Source: Anisakis pegreffii
Lineage: Eukaryota; Nematoda; Chromadorea; Rhabditida; Anisakidae
Length of the DNA stretch: 64,000 bases
Assembly: GCA_035041965.1 (NCBI GenBank)
Contig: JAPYMA010000161.1
Span: 40,172-104,171 of the forward strand
Reading direction: 5' to 3'
This document shows, in pieces, positions 61,719 to 64,000 of this stretch. The position numbers and the translations under genes were made by a program. Every line of letters starts with the position of its first letter. Positions within the stretch are counted from its first letter, which is position 1. The notes under the pieces are model-generated. The model saw only the letters and a list, made by a program, of their open reading frames with translations, made no database searches and was not told the origin of the DNA.

Positions 61719-63745
61719 ATGCTGAACGACAGCATCTACGGGAGCGGCCCGAGCACCAGCAGCAGCAGCAACAGCAGCATGGAGAGCAGTGAGGGAAGGA
61801 GATCGGGAGGCAGAAGGCACCACCGCAGGGAGAGGACGGAGGACATCAACGACATCAACGTCAGATGGACTAACTTTTTATTGCGCGCTATTGAAGGAGA
61901 ACCAGGCCATCCGGAAACAAGGCCCGAAGAGAGGGATCTGCAGTTTGGGGGGACGTTGAGGTTCACTTGCAGCAACCTGCTGCAAGTGCTGGGAATACTC
62001 AGCTTCAAGCCGGGGATGAACCAACTGGTTCGGTGGGTAGAGCATAACTGGCCGATCACCATTAACCAAATGCCACCAGAACTGGGCAAACATTCGATAA
62101 GTAAGTTTAGCTGCAATTCAATGAATTTAATTTTTCCTATAATTATTTTCCTTGTTTAGTATTCATTTATTTTATCCAATGGATATCGAATCTTTGCATA
62201 ATCGTTTGGAGGCGCATCAGGTAATGAATGCTTTCTAATTTCAGTAGAATCGGCCAGGGCAGGGGCAGCCTCCCCCCTGTTAATCGAAGCTATATGCCAG
62301 ATGATGGGCATCCAGCTTCTCGTACACCGGGGCGACGTAGAGAATGCGAGAAGCTGGAAGTTCGGCGTAACGGGGCCGGTCCATGAAGTGATCCGCGAGG
62401 GGCCGGACCGTTACGCCGCGTTCCTAGCAGAGCCCACGATTCAAGTAAGTTTCTTTGATGGTATACTGATCAGTTTGTTTGATGAGAGCCTTTATTTGAC
62501 TGATAATGATAATACCGTTCATACAGAATCATGACTATGATAATAACTTTACCATTCATTGTGATATCGATATTCAGATAAAAATAAATTGATATTACAG
62601 TTCGTGGAATCGGAGCTCTTCGCTAACGAAATGGACCAATGGGCTATTCCGGTTCCACCGAATGTAAGTAAAATTTAGTGGTATTTTTATTCAATAAATG
62701 AGGAATAAACAAGCGCTTTTTACTATACTGACAGTATAGATATTTCACTATACTGATAATATATAGGAACGGGAATAGTACAGATATTCTCAATGATCTG
62801 ATGAACTATAGGTATTTAAGGAGCATTGCAGTCTCAATAATCTCATTCCCGGTAAACGTTTAAGAAAGATTGTGAGCATGCTGATCGTAATAGCCTCGGA
62901 AGTGAGAGGGATTGTTCACTCACTTAATTTGGAGTTGTTTAAGAGTAATAACTGAAAAACAAACCGTTTGACTGATGTTATCATTGACTGCAATAGGACG
63001 ATCTTGTGTGATACATTTTCTGATAATGCTATCATATGAATCACTTTAGTGATGATAGAACATATGATGGCATTAGTCTCCGCGAATATAAATTCGTAAC
63101 ATTACAAATTTTTAAGCTGAATCGTGGGCCGAGCCCATCACCTGAGCGGGAGGTACCCGCCGAACCAGAACCACAGCCTGAGGAAGAACAAGAAATTAAC
63201 GAACTAATGGAGGCTAACATTAACGAGGACATTAACGCTAACGAAGATATTAACATTAACGACAATATTAACGAGGATGACGACGCTAACATTAACGACG
63301 AAAATAACATGGCCCAAGAAGAAGAGGGGCCTGCGCAGCCCCGCTATTTCCTGTAAGTTTATCCTGATGATTTGTAATGAATTTTCTCCATTTATTTATT
63401 CGATAGCATCTCTCTTATTAATGACAAAATATTTGACACTTTAAGTGTCATTATTCAAAATATTAGCATATTAGATGAATGGGATGAGACTAATATCCGG
63501 TAGATTATTATTAACTAATGGAGTGAATGTTGAAGTGAAAAATCAATCGCTATTGTTTCATATAATAGTCCTAAAATGAACCTATTTCAGACGCAGGCCC
63601 CATATCCCGAGGCAGCCACTCCGACGGCAGCGCGAGCCGCAGGTATTCCGGCCGCACAACATCGAGAACTTGCGGCCGGAACATCAAGCCGAGTTAACGG
63701 CACCAGCACAGGAGGCGTACCACGTTGACGCCGATCACACAGTCT
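61719..63745 (+). CDS. GC-rich multi-exon gene of unknown family, OTU-like fold suspected (partial, runs off right edge)
   Basis: Exons 61719-62100, 62245-62444, 62601-62663, 63117-63352 and 63591-63745 join in phase with near-perfect GTAAGT donors and continue past the window. The start ATG follows TTTAAGAAG, a possible trans-splice site. The N terminus is Ser- and Arg-rich (residues 1-45). Residues about 50-215 look like one globular domain: RWTNFLLRAIEG, RFTCSNLLQVLG, PLLIEAICQMMGIQLLVHRG, VTGPVHEVIREG and DRYAAFL. Order and spacing recall an OTU cysteine protease (DGNCLFRAI; W..ELQALA..L...I.V; I.L....HY), but the catalytic Asp, Cys and His would be missing. Then come a Pro/Glu-rich linker, an Asn/Asp/Glu run (63218-63310) and an Arg/Pro-rich part (RPHIPRQPLRRQREP). 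Codons in the exons are far richer in G/C than elsewhere in the window. OTU kinship is inference. Confidence 0.62.
63218..63310 (+). repeat. Asn/Asp/Ile low-complexity coding repeat
   Basis: Repeated ATTAACGA(G/C) units encode an acidic run (NINEDINANEDININDN and on) inside exon 4 of the GC-rich gene. Confidence 0.85.
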
Positions 63746-64000
63746 GTAAGTTTCTCAAGTCTAACTGAGAATTTCTCACTAAACCCTACTTTCAATTGAA
63801 TATCGAATAAGTAACTGCTAGTTAAGATGGAAATATACAACTATCGTCTCAGCACCTCGAAAAAAATATTCTCAGATTGGATTTGATGGAATACTTTATA
63901 TTAGATCATCGCACTTTGTTATGAATATTTATCTATGATTGGGCGGTAAAAGATATGATAGCAAAAATTACAATGAGACTGACAGATGAATTAATAAATG

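Noticed and set aside
61736..62116. 126-codon minus frame opposite exon 1 of the GC-rich gene
   Set aside because: Mirror of a GC-rich coding exon; Ser/Leu-rich shadow without splice signals.

Overview
This window is nuclear DNA of a nematode. It is AT-rich and low in gene density. Genes are cut into short exons by GT-AG introns of about 45 to 760 bases. Several predicted start codons sit directly after, or within a few bases of, a TTTCAG-type acceptor that has no upstream coding exon, as expected for spliced-leader trans-splicing. The families fit as well: a nematode-type GH19 chitinase-like protein, a globin with an N-terminal extension, secreted Kunitz-like plus Lustrin-like proteins, a GT14 glycosyltransferase of the nematode type, and a mariner remnant. 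Few exons exceed 250 bases, so most genes were assembled by hand from splice sites, reading phase and family motifs. All exon limits are predictions without RNA support.

Left part (1-17700): a minus-strand secreted Cys-rich protein with a furin-like site runs off the left edge. A nine-exon minus-strand GH19 chitinase-like gene follows (5451-8416). After about 7 kb without a clear gene comes a plus-strand TMEM86/YhhN lysoplasmalogenase-like membrane protein (15268-17665).

Middle (17700-46600): a 30-bp tandem repeat; a plus-strand globin with a predicted N-myristoylation site (24740-27219); a minus-strand allatostatin-C/somatostatin-like neuropeptide precursor (29433-30446); a decayed mariner (31858-32790); two unassigned small genes near 34 kb; a tandem cluster of secreted Kunitz-like/Lustrin-like genes with matching exon lengths (35296-41206); and a minus-strand SLC25 mitochondrial carrier (43592-46597), whose stop codon overlaps that of a converging plus-strand exon.

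Right part (46600-64000): a nine-exon GT14 (Core-2/I-branching type) glycosyltransferase (48823-52286); a convergent, divergent FKBP-like gene ending in KEEL; a foldback element built of 15-16-bp TGCCTAA units; a 2.3-kb array of diverged repeats in two opposite-facing arms (about 54770-57090); and the first five exons of a GC-rich gene of unknown family that resembles an OTU protease without its catalytic residues (61719 to beyond 63745). The genes form no obvious pathway. Secreted or extracellular products dominate.
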